A DNA stretch of 64,000 nt from Rhizomicrobium palustre (lineage in GTDB: Bacteria; Pseudomonadota; Alphaproteobacteria; Micropepsales; Micropepsaceae). Positions 44,144-53,254 of the stretch are shown here, piece after piece; position 1 is the stretch's first letter, and the number at the start of each line of letters is the position of its first letter. The stretch is taken from NCBI RefSeq assembly GCF_011761565.1, contig NZ_JAASRM010000001.1, forward strand, positions 3,162,139 through 3,226,138. Reading direction: 5' to 3'. The position numbers and the translations under genes are program-made. The notes beneath the pieces are model-generated. The model searched no databases. It was not told the DNA's origin and worked only from the letters and a program-made list of their open reading frames with translations.

Positions 44144-45259
44144 TTATCCGGTGATCATGTTGGTGAAGCGCTGCTCGATATAGCTCGTGAATTTGAAGCG
44201 CGCTTCGGTGGCGGTCGGAATGGAGGGGATTTGTGAGGAGACCGCGGCGAATTCGGTATCGCTTAAGGAAAGCTTGCCACGCTCCATCACTGGGGCTGAG
44301 CCGACATGGCGCGCGATTAGCTCCTGTGCCCGTGGCGTGCACATGAAGTTAAGGAATTCCGTGGCTTCGTCGGTTTTGCGCGACGCGCTGGGCTGACACC
44401 AGGCATTGGTCGCCTCCACCGCGCCCTCCTTGGGGAATATCGAAACAACGTCAGAGCCGTTCCGGCGCATCACCATGGCGGTATCGTGCATATAGGTGCC
44501 GCCCAGAACCTCATCATTGATCAGAGCCGTCTGCATGGTGCCTTCGTCCTGCCACCACAATTTGACGTTGCTCTTCATCTCGCCGATCTTGGCAATGACC
44601 TTGTCGATACCTTCTTTGGTCTCCAAGATCTCATTTCCTCCGAAATGCAGCTTGGTGGCGATCTCCAGAATGAGCGAGGTCGATCCCGACATCACGCCAA
44701 AGGCTGCTTTGCGCGGCTGCCATAATACGCTCCAGCTATCGGGCGCTGGCTTCATCTCTTTGGGATTGACCACCAAGGTCATGTACCAGGACATCGCCGC
44801 GACATGATCGGGGTGTTGGCCGAAATCGGCGCTAAAGCGGGGCTTCAGCGCGCGGACATTCGACAGGCGTTGCGTATCTTGCACTCGCCATAGCCCTTGG
44901 GCCCGGCCGCGCAACACATCGACAGAAGACGCGCAGCAAACATCCATCGGAGGATTACCTGCCTTGTTTGCTTCTGCTAGTTGAAAAAGAAAATGTGCGC
45001 CTTCCGGTTGTTCCTGGGATTGCACGGCAATGCCGCTGGCCTTGGTGAATTCGGGATAGATGTATTGTGCAAAGCTGCGTTCGAAGAGGCCGCCGAAAGT
45101 GGAAACACGCAAGCTGCGTGTGCCGCTGTGTTTCACAAAAGGGGCGCCGGTGAGGGCATAAACGCCGCCTGCCAGTACAATGCCGCCTGCCGTCCAGCCC
45201 GCCTTGCGCAAGAAGTTTCGGCGACTGGCCCGTTGGCGGTGGTCGGTCGGAGGCGCCAT
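44144..45259 (-). CDS. Periplasmic substrate-binding protein, PotD/spermidine-putrescine type
   Basis: A 371-residue precursor with a twin-arginine signal (RRNFLRKAG followed by a hydrophobic stretch), so it may be exported folded. The mature protein shows the class of extracellular solute-binding proteins used with polyamine-type permeases (LRVSTFGGLFERSF, NKAGNPPMDVCCASS, WCQPSASRKTDEATEFLNF). AAGGAG lies 7 bases before the ATG. It is the first gene of the importer operon. The ligand is unknown; a cationic nitrogen compound is the natural guess. Confidence 0.87.
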   Translation of the reverse strand: MAPPTDHRQRASRRNFLRKAGWTAGGIVLAGGVYALTGAPFVKHSGTRSLRVSTFGGLFERSFAQYIYPEFTKASGIAVQSQEQPEGAHFLFQLAEANKAGNPPMDVCCASSVDVLRGRAQGLWRVQDTQRLSNVRALKPRFSADFGQHPDHVAAMSWYMTLVVNPKEMKPAPDSWSVLWQPRKAAFGVMSGSTSLILEIATKLHFGGNEILETKEGIDKVIAKIGEMKSNVKLWWQDEGTMQTALINDEVLGGTYMHDTAMVMRRNGSDVVSIFPKEGAVEATNAWCQPSASRKTDEATEFLNFMCTPRAQELIARHVGSAPVMERGKLSLSDTEFAAVSSQIPSIPTATEARFKFTSYIEQRFTNMITG

Positions 45260-45446
45260 GTCCTAGCTCCTTGCCTTGCGCATGCTTTGATCCCAGTCAT
45301 CAGGGTGATGGCAAGGCGAGAGGCCGGGGAATATCAAGCTGTACAACATCAGTTATCCGTAGACGAAACTATCACGCCACTCAGCCCCAACGTTGCGTGA
45401 AGCAGTGTGGGGCTCGTGGCGCCAAGATGAGGCTTTGCTGTGCAGC

Positions 45447-46400
45447 TCAGCCCAATTTTCCGGCATTCACACCCTCCTGCCGCCATGGCAAAGAACGCAC
45501 GCGCATAGCATCTACGATTTCGAGAAGCGCTAAGGTGCGCGGAGAAGAGGTGTCGCGGCGGGTGATCAGTTCGATGTCGGTCGTGAAGCTATAGACGTCC
45601 GGAATGATCGGCTTGAAGTTCTGCAGCCGCCAATGTGACTTGACATAGTGGTCCGGCAGCGAGCCGAGGTAATGCCCTGAGGCGATCATGATTGCGACGG
45701 ATTCCATCGTGTCCACCGAAGCAGTTTGGTGCAATTCGCTAGAGCGGAAACGATCGCTATCGGTAAGGAAGGTGTAGCCCGCCTTATCGCAGCTCTGAAC
45801 GTCTTCAACGGTCATGTCGCTCTTGGCATAGAGCGGGTGCGACGGCGCACAATAGAGGTTGGAATGCTCTTTATAGAGCAGGCGATGATCTAGCTGGTTG
45901 ATATGCCGACGTCCAATGACCATGCCCACATGCAGCGTGCCGTCCAGAACGCTCTGCTCAATTACATTCGATGTGGCCGTAGTTATATGAAATTCCACGG
46001 AAGGGTAGAGTTTGCGGAACTCGCCCAGAACCTCTGGAAAATTCATCGCCGGGTCGGCGAGAACGGAATCTATCACCCCGATCTCGATCGTGCCGCGCAG
46101 CTCGGTATGCATGCTGCGGATATTGGCTTCGAATTGCTCGAGATTTGAGATCAGGTGCAGGCTCGATGCATAAACATGCCGCCCCTCGTCGGTCAGGGAA
46201 AAGCCCGTCCGCCCGCGCCGGCACAGTCGCACCCCCAGACGGGTCTCAAGGTCTTTGACATAGCGGCTGATCGAGGGCAGGCCGAGTTGCAGTTCGGATT
46301 CCGCGGCCGCAAATCCTCCGCAGCGCACCACAGCGCAGAAAATCCGCAGGAGGCGGATATCACCATCGCCGATTCTGCCAGTGAAGGTTTTCAGCTTCAT
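45447..46400 (-). CDS. LysR-family transcription regulator
   Basis: A 317-residue regulator. The N-terminal winged helix (about 12-70: LLRIFCAVVRCGGFAAAESELQLGLPSISRYVKDLETRLG) is followed by a periplasmic-binding-like effector domain. ATG 46400 is chosen because the HTH begins there and GAGG lies upstream; the in-frame extension to 46616 would run into the divergent gene's control region. It is divergent from the isochorismatase gene and lies upstream of the ABC importer operon on the same strand, so it may control one or both. Confidence 0.9.
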   Translation of the reverse strand: MKLKTFTGRIGDGDIRLLRIFCAVVRCGGFAAAESELQLGLPSISRYVKDLETRLGVRLCRRGRTGFSLTDEGRHVYASSLHLISNLEQFEANIRSMHTELRGTIEIGVIDSVLADPAMNFPEVLGEFRKLYPSVEFHITTATSNVIEQSVLDGTLHVGMVIGRRHINQLDHRLLYKEHSNLYCAPSHPLYAKSDMTVEDVQSCDKAGYTFLTDSDRFRSSELHQTASVDTMESVAIMIASGHYLGSLPDHYVKSHWRLQNFKPIIPDVYSFTTDIELITRRDTSSPRTLALLEIVDAMRVRSLPWRQEGVNAGKLG

Positions 46401-46640
46401 AGTTTCGAACCTCGACAATCGTTTTTGTTCAACTCGCCATTCTCGCTCCCGCTTCAGCCCTTCAGTGTAAGGACCGTGCCCGGATGCGTGATCGATAACG
46501 CTGCAAGGCACATACCAATTTTGGTCCTCAACACAGGGTCCGCCAATTTGGGTCCGTATGACGACTGCCAGAGTGAGTGCCTCGTCGATGCCTGACTCCA
46601 AAACCGGCTCGAACATTTGAACGAAGGATGGCGTCTAGAA

Positions 46641-47297
46641 ATGAAGATGAAGCAGGATATCGCCAAGCAACCGATGATTGTCGGACAACCCGTGCTGGTC
46701 ATGGTCGACTTTCAGGGGAATGGCGGCAGCGGCGGATATGTGCCTGGCGTGGAAGGCGGCGTTCCGCATGTCGGCACGCTGGAAGAGCGCAAGCAGCGCA
46801 TGGCGCGCGCCAGAGAGCTGGTTGACGCTGCGCGTGATGCGGGAGTTCCGGTTGTATTCATCCAAGAAGTGCATCGTCCAGATGGCGTTGATTTCGGGCG
46901 AGAGCTTGATGGCGATGAGGATGTGCACTGCGTTGAAAATCTGCCTTCGACAGCGATCTCCATGGAAATAGGCTATCGCCCGGGTGATTATCACATTCCT
47001 AAGCGGCGCTATTCGGCCTTTTACGGCACCGATCTTGAAATCCTGCTCAAGGGCCTGAAGGCGCAGACCTTGATTCTCACTGGCGGCCTTACCGACGTCT
47101 GCGTGCACTACACCTTTGTCGATGGTCACCAGGGCGATTACTACTGCCGTGTGGTCGAGGATTGCGTCGGCGGTTCGAGCCAGGAAGCCCATGACGCCTC
47201 GCTGCGGGCAATGGAATATCTGCAGGCCGGCGCTCGCCGCAAAGCCGCAGAAATCCTCGAGGCGTTCAAGGCGATAAAGGCCTCGAAAGCTGCTTGA
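46641..47297 (+). CDS. Isochorismatase-family cysteine hydrolase
   Basis: A 218-residue cytosolic hydrolase with the Asp-Lys-Cys triad of the family: Asp23 in VMVDFQG, Lys121 in PKRRYSAF and Cys154 in TDVCVHYT. Members hydrolyse amides such as N-carbamoylsarcosine, ureidoacrylate, biuret and nicotinamide. ATG 46641 is used; a TTG at 46617 is a longer option. It starts an operon with the metallo-beta-lactamase gene and is divergent from the LysR regulator. Given the guanidine operon nearby, a carbamoyl or biuret-like substrate is possible but not shown. Confidence 0.88.
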   Translation: MKMKQDIAKQPMIVGQPVLVMVDFQGNGGSGGYVPGVEGGVPHVGTLEERKQRMARARELVDAARDAGVPVVFIQEVHRPDGVDFGRELDGDEDVHCVENLPSTAISMEIGYRPGDYHIPKRRYSAFYGTDLEILLKGLKAQTLILTGGLTDVCVHYTFVDGHQGDYYCRVVEDCVGGSSQEAHDASLRAMEYLQAGARRKAAEILEAFKAIKASKAA

Positions 47298-47317
47298 ACC
47301 ATAGCGGTCCTTTAACG

Positions 47318-48091
47318 ATGGCGCTTAAGCTGCCCATCGCTAAAGAGTGGTTTGTAGAAAAGCCGCTTGGCGATGGGCTGACGCTGATCCGCGAGCCGTA
47401 TGTTGCGCGCGTCCTGCGCTGCAATATCTGGCATCTGCGTGGCCGGGATCGCGATCTCCTGATTGATACGGGCATGGGAATCGTGAGCCTTATGGCGGCG
47501 TTCCCAGAGCTCTTTTCGAGGGCGCCGCTGGTAATCGCCACCCATGCGCATGGCGATCACATCGGCTCTCTATATGAGTTTTCCGAGCGTGCCGCGCATG
47601 CGGCGGCTTGTGCGATTCTATCCAATGCTAATGAATCCCGCAGTCTTCTTCGCGAGGACTGGCCCGCGCGTGCAGTCGAGATGCTGAGGCGGGCCGGGTA
47701 TCGCATTCCGCGCGCGCTCCTTTCCGCTGTGCCGCATGAGAGCTTTGATATCCGCAACTTGCCGCTTTATCCGGCGCCACCCACGCGCCTTTTAAATGAA
47801 GGCGACATAATCGATCTCGGAGACCGTCAGTTCTCGGTGCTGCATTTGCCCGGTCACACGCAAGACAGCATCGGGTTGTTTGAGGAAGCCACCGGCACCC
47901 TCTTTTCGGGCGATGCCATCTACGACGGGCCGCTCCTCTACGAACTGAGCGACAGTGATTTAAGCGCCTACGCCATCACGATGCGTCGCCTGATAGAATT
48001 ACCCATCCGGCTCGTGCATGCCGGGCATGATGCGAGTTTCGGAAAGAAACGCCTTTTATCGATTGCGCGAAAACATCTGGAGCATTGGTAA
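47318..48091 (+). CDS. Metallo-beta-lactamase-fold hydrolase
   Basis: A 257-residue cytosolic metal-dependent hydrolase. The zinc motif THAHGDH (about residues 77-83) is followed by the distal ligands LPGHTQDSIG, SGDAIYDG and a C-terminal HAGHD. ATG 47318 is chosen because family similarity begins soon after it; the gene then starts 20 bases after the isochorismatase stop. No signal peptide. The substrate is unknown. The pairing with an isochorismatase-type hydrolase suggests two steps of one catabolic route. A weak stem-loop (48124-48141) with T-rich sequence follows. Confidence 0.85.
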   Translation: MALKLPIAKEWFVEKPLGDGLTLIREPYVARVLRCNIWHLRGRDRDLLIDTGMGIVSLMAAFPELFSRAPLVIATHAHGDHIGSLYEFSERAAHAAACAILSNANESRSLLREDWPARAVEMLRRAGYRIPRALLSAVPHESFDIRNLPLYPAPPTRLLNEGDIIDLGDRQFSVLHLPGHTQDSIGLFEEATGTLFSGDAIYDGPLLYELSDSDLSAYAITMRRLIELPIRLVHAGHDASFGKKRLLSIARKHLEHW

Positions 48092-48308
48092 AGATGAAGC
48101 CTTGTGCAGCCTCTGCTCAATCGAAAGCCGATGCGGGCTTTTGTGCCTGCTTTTTTGGCGTCCACGGTGTTTTCGAAGCCATGGCTGTCATCGAAACTTC
48201 GCGGCGCGGGCAATTTCGTTTTCAAACGCAAAGATGCTTCAGCTTGGCTCATTTTGTTAGCGTCTACAACAGTGGGGAAGTTAGCCTCTTTGATTAAGGA
48301 GACTGGTA

Positions 48309-50621
48309 ATGTCCGCAGTGCATAAATTGAAAGAGTCTTTGTTATTGTGTTGTGCTGCGGTCGTTCTGACAGGGGGCGCCGTAGCCGCCGAGAATGCCGG
48401 CGGCACGACGACTATTCTGGAAACGGTGACGGTAACTGGGCAAAAGCGCACTGAAACCCTTCAGGAAGTGGCGCAGAGCGTCAGTGTTTTGGGCGGCATG
48501 CAGCTTGAGAACCAGCATATCGCGACCTATGCTGATCTCGCTTCAGCCATTCCAAATCTGTCTTTCACAAGCTTAGGTGCGCCGGGGCTCTCCAATCTCG
48601 AAATTCGCGGCATCTCTTCCGACGTGGGCACTTCGACTGTCGCTATCTACCTGGACGATACGCCGATCACTATTCGAAATCAGGCGTTCTATTCCGGCCA
48701 ATCTGAGCCGCAGCTCTTTGATCTTGCGCAGGTGGAAGTGTTACGCGGCCCGCAAGGCACGCTTTACGGCGCCAGTGCCATGGGCGGGACTATTCACTTC
48801 GTTTCAAACCCGGTGGATCTTTACAGCTATGGCGGGTCCGCTTCTGCTGATGTCTCCGGGACTGAGCATGGCGGTGCGAATTTCAGCGCCAAAGGCGTTG
48901 TCAATGTCCCATTAATCGATGGACAGCTTGGCTTGCGTATTGGCGTCGCCATTACCCATAACAGCGGCTATGTCGATCACGTCGACTCCAGTGGTCATAC
49001 CCTGCGCAACGACATCAATAGCGATGAAGAGAAGGTTGTGAAGGCTTCCATCCTTTGGAAGCCGACCGAGCGGATTTCCATCACGCCGTCGATTTTCTAC
49101 CAGCGCACGGCGATCGGCGATACCGGCCTGATTTCCCTGAACCAGGCTCCCTACAAAACGGACAAGCTGGTGAAGGAGAGCGGCGCCGATACGCTAGCCA
49201 TCCCGAGCCTGAAAGCGGAATATCACTTTGATTGGGCCGATCTTGTCTCGGTGACGAGCTATGCCTATCGCCATTTCCCACGCGTGACTGACGGCACGTA
49301 TTTTAACAGCGAATATATCGGCGGTTATGTTGACAACATGGGGGTCAAGGGGCTGGATGGCAAGCTCGATGGCGCCCAGCTTGGTGCGTTGCCCGGGCCG
49401 GTCTATAACGCGATTACCACGCGCCAATTCACCCAAGAGGTGCGTCTGGTCTCACAGCCTCACGATCCTAGCGCGGCGCTGCCCGTCACCTGGATTGCCG
49501 GCCTCTACTATTCAGAGGGCAATAAATACGGCAAGTCGTCCCAATATATCACCGACTTCAATACCACGGTCGCCAAGGTCTATGGCATGACCTCGAAGGA
49601 TCTTCTGGGGGATGATATTCCGAACGATCTTTTCTACCAGTTCGACAACCAGACCAAGGATTATGAATATGCGGCTTTTGGCGAGGGCTCCTATTATTTC
49701 ACGCCCGGTCTGAAATTCACCGCGGGGTTGCGTTATCTTTACGCCCGCTCGACCGGCTATGGCACTTCGAGCGGCTTCTTCGCGGGTGGCAGCAAGCCCG
49801 CATTGAAGGTGGCAAATTTCCACGCTCTCACGCCGAAGTTCTCGCTGAGCTATGACGTCCAGTCAAACCTCACGGTCTATGCCTCGGCGGGGAAGGGCTA
49901 TCGCCTCGGCGGCAATAATCCAAATGTTCCCTCTGGCTTTTGCGCCAAGGATTTGGCGAGCTATGGCTTAAGTGCCGCGCCCAAGACCTATGATCCTGAT
50001 GAGCTGTGGAACTACGAAGTGGGCAGCAAAGGTACATTCCTGGGCGGCCGCCTGTCACTCAACACCGCGCTCTATGACATCGAATGGAAACACATGCAGA
50101 TCGATGTGCCGCTTAATACCTGCGGCTTCGATTTCACGGGTAATATCGCCAATGCGCGCAGCTACGGTGTTGAGCTTGAAGCCATGGCGCAGATCAGTGA
50201 TGCACTATCGGCGGGCATCTCTGGCAACTATACCCATGCGACATTTACAGAGGATGTGGCGGGTCTCGGTGTGAAGAATGGTGACCAGGTGCCTGGCGCG
50301 CCGCGTTGGTCGCTTAATCTCTGGGCGGAATACCGTCGCAAGATATTCGAAGGCAGTGAGAGCTTCCTCAGGGCAAGCTGGCAGGCGACTGGTGAAAGCC
50401 ACGGCACCTTCAATGCCAAGAATGCCGATTTCAAACGTCCTGTCTACAGCACCATCAGCGCGCGCTTGGGCACGGATATCGGTAATTGGGAAGTTGCGCT
50501 TTACGGCCAGAACCTGCTCGACACATATAAGATCGTGCAGAGGCCATCCAACAATTATGTGCCTGGCGGCTATACGATGCGTCCGCGCACCCTCGGTATT
50601 TCCGCTTCAGTCAATTACTGA
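48309..50621 (+). CDS. TonB-dependent receptor
   Basis: A 770-residue outer-membrane receptor of the short type without an STN domain. It has a signal peptide ending near AVAAENA, a TonB-box-like ETVTVTGQKR, a plug (ADLASAIPNLSFTSLG, VEVLRGPQGTLYGASAMGGTIHF) and a barrel ending in LGISASVNY. It has the style of receptors for small hydrophobic or aromatic compounds common in sphingomonads and relatives. It follows the isochorismatase and MBL genes on the same strand, so it may import their substrate; an ABC exporter gene lies 70 bases downstream. Confidence 0.9.
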   Translation: MSAVHKLKESLLLCCAAVVLTGGAVAAENAGGTTTILETVTVTGQKRTETLQEVAQSVSVLGGMQLENQHIATYADLASAIPNLSFTSLGAPGLSNLEIRGISSDVGTSTVAIYLDDTPITIRNQAFYSGQSEPQLFDLAQVEVLRGPQGTLYGASAMGGTIHFVSNPVDLYSYGGSASADVSGTEHGGANFSAKGVVNVPLIDGQLGLRIGVAITHNSGYVDHVDSSGHTLRNDINSDEEKVVKASILWKPTERISITPSIFYQRTAIGDTGLISLNQAPYKTDKLVKESGADTLAIPSLKAEYHFDWADLVSVTSYAYRHFPRVTDGTYFNSEYIGGYVDNMGVKGLDGKLDGAQLGALPGPVYNAITTRQFTQEVRLVSQPHDPSAALPVTWIAGLYYSEGNKYGKSSQYITDFNTTVAKVYGMTSKDLLGDDIPNDLFYQFDNQTKDYEYAAFGEGSYYFTPGLKFTAGLRYLYARSTGYGTSSGFFAGGSKPALKVANFHALTPKFSLSYDVQSNLTVYASAGKGYRLGGNNPNVPSGFCAKDLASYGLSAAPKTYDPDELWNYEVGSKGTFLGGRLSLNTALYDIEWKHMQIDVPLNTCGFDFTGNIANARSYGVELEAMAQISDALSAGISGNYTHATFTEDVAGLGVKNGDQVPGAPRWSLNLWAEYRRKIFEGSESFLRASWQATGESHGTFNAKNADFKRPVYSTISARLGTDIGNWEVALYGQNLLDTYKIVQRPSNNYVPGGYTMRPRTLGISASVNY

Positions 50622-50641
50622 TCCCGCAACACCGCGCGACT

Positions 50642-50661
50642 CCCGGGCTTTGGGGCCCGGG
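50642..50661 (+). terminator. GC-rich hairpin, possible terminator
   Basis: CCCGGGC/GCCCGGG with a 6-base loop, 20 bases after the receptor stop, followed by TGTCTTG; the T tail is poor, so read-through into the ABC gene is possible. Confidence 0.5.
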
Positions 50662-50691
50662 TGTCTTGCCCCTTAGAACAGCGTCACTGCC

Positions 50692-52479
50692 ATGGCAAAA
50701 ATCGAAGTCGACGGCTCATTCTCAGTCGACATGTTCCGACGCGTTTTCAGCTTCTGTCTGCATCAGTGGAAGCGCCAGCCGATCCTGATCCCTTCGATGA
50801 TGCTGTCGATGCTGCTTGCGACGGTATGCGATGCCTTTGTACCGGTTTATGCGGGCCATCTGATCGATGCTCTGCAGTTGGGTCTTCGCGGGAAGGATGC
50901 GGCCTTTCACGCCATCTTGATGATCTTCGTGCTCGCGATGATCCTGGTCACTTTTCGCTATCTCGCGCTTTATCTTCTCAATCATTCTTCGACCAGAATC
51001 ATGCCGTGGATCATCGAGGGAGCCTTCGCGCGGGTACAGAAATTTTCGACAAGCTGGCACAATTCCAATTTTGCGGGTTCCACCGTGCGCAAGATCACGC
51101 GCGGGGTTTGGGCGTATGATCTTTTGGCCGACACGGTATTGCTTGGATTCTTTCCCGCTTTTGTGATGCTGGTCTCTGTGACCATTCTGATGGTTTGCCG
51201 CTGGCCGCTGATGGGTGGATTGGTGGCCGCGGGTATTGTCATTTTTGTGAGCGTATCGGCGGCCTTTGTGTTGCGCTTCATTGTGCCTGCAGCGCGCAAG
51301 GCCAATGCCGCCGACTCACGCATTGGTGCGGTTCTCACCGATGCCATTAGCTGCAGCGCTGCGGTGAAAGCATTCGCTGGTGAAGCGCGGGAGGAGGAAA
51401 GGCTGGCAGAAACCGCGGCTGTCTTTCGTAAGTTGACTTTCAACACCTGGAACCGCAGCTTGATTGCCGGTTCGACGCAAACCACCATGACGGCGTTGTT
51501 GCAGACGGGTATGGCCGTGTTCGCAGTCTGGCTTTGGCTGAACGGCAAAGCATCTACGGGCGATGTCGCCTATGTGCTTGCGACCTTCACCTTGATCCAG
51601 GGCTATTTGCGCGAGATGGCAACTCATTTCCGCAATTTGCAAAAATCCGTCAATGAGATGAGCGACGTAGCCGCCATTGCCATGCTGCCGGTGGAGGTGT
51701 GTGATATTCCCAGCGCGCGGCCGCTGATCACCAAGGCTGGGGCAATCCGCTTCGAGAATGTGCGCTTTCGCTATGCCGCCGGCGAGAAGGATATCTACGA
51801 GAATTTCTCCATCGACATTGCGCCAGGCGAGCTGGTCGGGCTGGTGGGGGCGTCGGGCAGTGGCAAAAGCACCTTCGTCAAGCTGCTGCAGCGCCTTTAT
51901 GACGTGCAGGAGGGGCGCATTTCTATCGACGGACAGGACATTGCCTCGGTAACGCAGGAGAGTTTGCGGCGTGCGATCTCTTTGGTGCCGCAGGAGCCGG
52001 TCCTCTTTCACCGCAGCCTTGCCGAAAACATCGCCTATGCCCGTGTGAATGCCACGCGTGAGGAGATTATCGCAGCGGCCAAACAGGCGCGGGCGCATGA
52101 CTTTATCGCGCATTTGCCGGAAGGCTATGAAACCCAAGTGGGCGAACGGGGCGCCAAAATTTCTGGTGGCGAGCGCCAGCGTGTAGCCATTGCCCGCGCG
52201 GTTCTATCCGATGCCCGCATTCTGGTTTTTGATGAAGCAACCTCGAGCCTCGACAGTGTTTCCGAAGCATTATTACAGCAGGCGCTCGAAACGATCATGC
52301 GCGGCCGTACCACATTGTTCATTGCGCATCGCCTTTCCACCTTGAAGGTGGCCGACAGGATTTTGGTATTCGATAATGGCCGCGTCGTCGAGATGGGGTC
52401 TCATTTGGAGCTTATGGCGCGGGCGGGGCAGTATCGAAGACTGTTTGATGTCCAAACAGATGGCTTGGCCGCGCAGTAA
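50692..52479 (+). CDS. ABC exporter half-transporter (TMD-NBD fusion)
   Basis: A 595-residue fusion of a six-helix exporter membrane domain (about 1-330) and an ATPase domain (about 345-590). The Walker A is GASGSGKST, the signature ISGGERQRVAIARAV, the Walker B ILVFDEATSSLD and the H-loop IAHRLSTL. Homodimers of this MsbA-like class export lipids, peptides or drugs. No peptidase domain and no partner membrane-fusion gene are seen. It may detoxify or secrete a product related to the preceding genes; this is only positional inference. Confidence 0.9.
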   Translation: MAKIEVDGSFSVDMFRRVFSFCLHQWKRQPILIPSMMLSMLLATVCDAFVPVYAGHLIDALQLGLRGKDAAFHAILMIFVLAMILVTFRYLALYLLNHSSTRIMPWIIEGAFARVQKFSTSWHNSNFAGSTVRKITRGVWAYDLLADTVLLGFFPAFVMLVSVTILMVCRWPLMGGLVAAGIVIFVSVSAAFVLRFIVPAARKANAADSRIGAVLTDAISCSAAVKAFAGEAREEERLAETAAVFRKLTFNTWNRSLIAGSTQTTMTALLQTGMAVFAVWLWLNGKASTGDVAYVLATFTLIQGYLREMATHFRNLQKSVNEMSDVAAIAMLPVEVCDIPSARPLITKAGAIRFENVRFRYAAGEKDIYENFSIDIAPGELVGLVGASGSGKSTFVKLLQRLYDVQEGRISIDGQDIASVTQESLRRAISLVPQEPVLFHRSLAENIAYARVNATREEIIAAAKQARAHDFIAHLPEGYETQVGERGAKISGGERQRVAIARAVLSDARILVFDEATSSLDSVSEALLQQALETIMRGRTTLFIAHRLSTLKVADRILVFDNGRVVEMGSHLELMARAGQYRRLFDVQTDGLAAQ

Positions 52480-52654
52480 CGCGGTCGCACTACAAGCCTC
52501 GATAGGCGGCTGCTTTGGCGAGGCGTGTTGTACTAGACGGCTAATGGCGTCACATACCCGCCGAGCGTCGCAAAAAATTCATACAGCGATTATTCGGGCA
52601 GGAAATTGCATCGCGCTGCTTGCCAATTGGCATTGCACTGTACTAGCTGGGGGC

Positions 52655-53254
52655 ATGAGCCGGGATTTTGACGAGAGAGCGCTATGGCTGGCGCGCGTTG
52701 TGCTACCGCATGAGCCAGCGCTTCGCTCCTGGCTCAAGACTCGCCGCGTCATCGCTTTTGAGATCGACGATATCGTCCAGGAGGCCTATGCCAAGCTGCT
52801 GTCCTTGGAGAATGTGGCCGATGTGCGCGATCCCAAGGCATACATATTCCAGGTAGCCCATTCGATTTTGGTAGATCATATCCGTCGCTCTCGGGTGGTG
52901 CCGATCCGGGTGGCAGGCGATATAGACCTCCTGGAGGTGGAATCCCCGGGGGCGTCACCCGAACGGCAATTAGCGGACCGAGACGAGCTGCGCGAGTTAA
53001 GCAGCGCCATAGCGTCTATGCCGAATAAGGTCCGGCTGGTGTTTGTACTGCGCCGCGTGCATGGGCTTGATCACCGCGAGATTGCGCGCCGTCTCGGCAT
53101 CAGCAAGAAGACGGTAGAAAAGCGCATGTCCGCGGGGATCCGGCATTTGACGAATTTTTTCACACAGGGAGGGGTTGGGCATCCTCAAACGTCTAACGAC
53201 AGGGGCAAGCCGTTGCGCGCGAGACATGATAAGACAGACACGGCAGAAAATTGA
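52655..53254 (+). CDS. ECF sigma factor (FecI-like)
   Basis: A 199-residue extracytoplasmic-function sigma factor. Region 2 has FEIDDIVQEAYAKLLSL and YIFQVAHSILVDHIRR; region 4 has MPNKVRLVFVLRRVHGLDHREIARRLGISKKTVEKRMSAG. ATG 52655 is chosen by homology, with a G-rich ribosome binding site directly upstream; the in-frame extension to 52376 overlaps the ABC gene. It overlaps the FecR gene and is followed by an STN-type receptor, the layout of surface-signalling systems in which the receptor signals through FecR to release the sigma factor. It is clearly paralogous to the sigma gene at 63077-63658. Confidence 0.9.
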   Translation: MSRDFDERALWLARVVLPHEPALRSWLKTRRVIAFEIDDIVQEAYAKLLSLENVADVRDPKAYIFQVAHSILVDHIRRSRVVPIRVAGDIDLLEVESPGASPERQLADRDELRELSSAIASMPNKVRLVFVLRRVHGLDHREIARRLGISKKTVEKRMSAGIRHLTNFFTQGGVGHPQTSNDRGKPLRARHDKTDTAEN

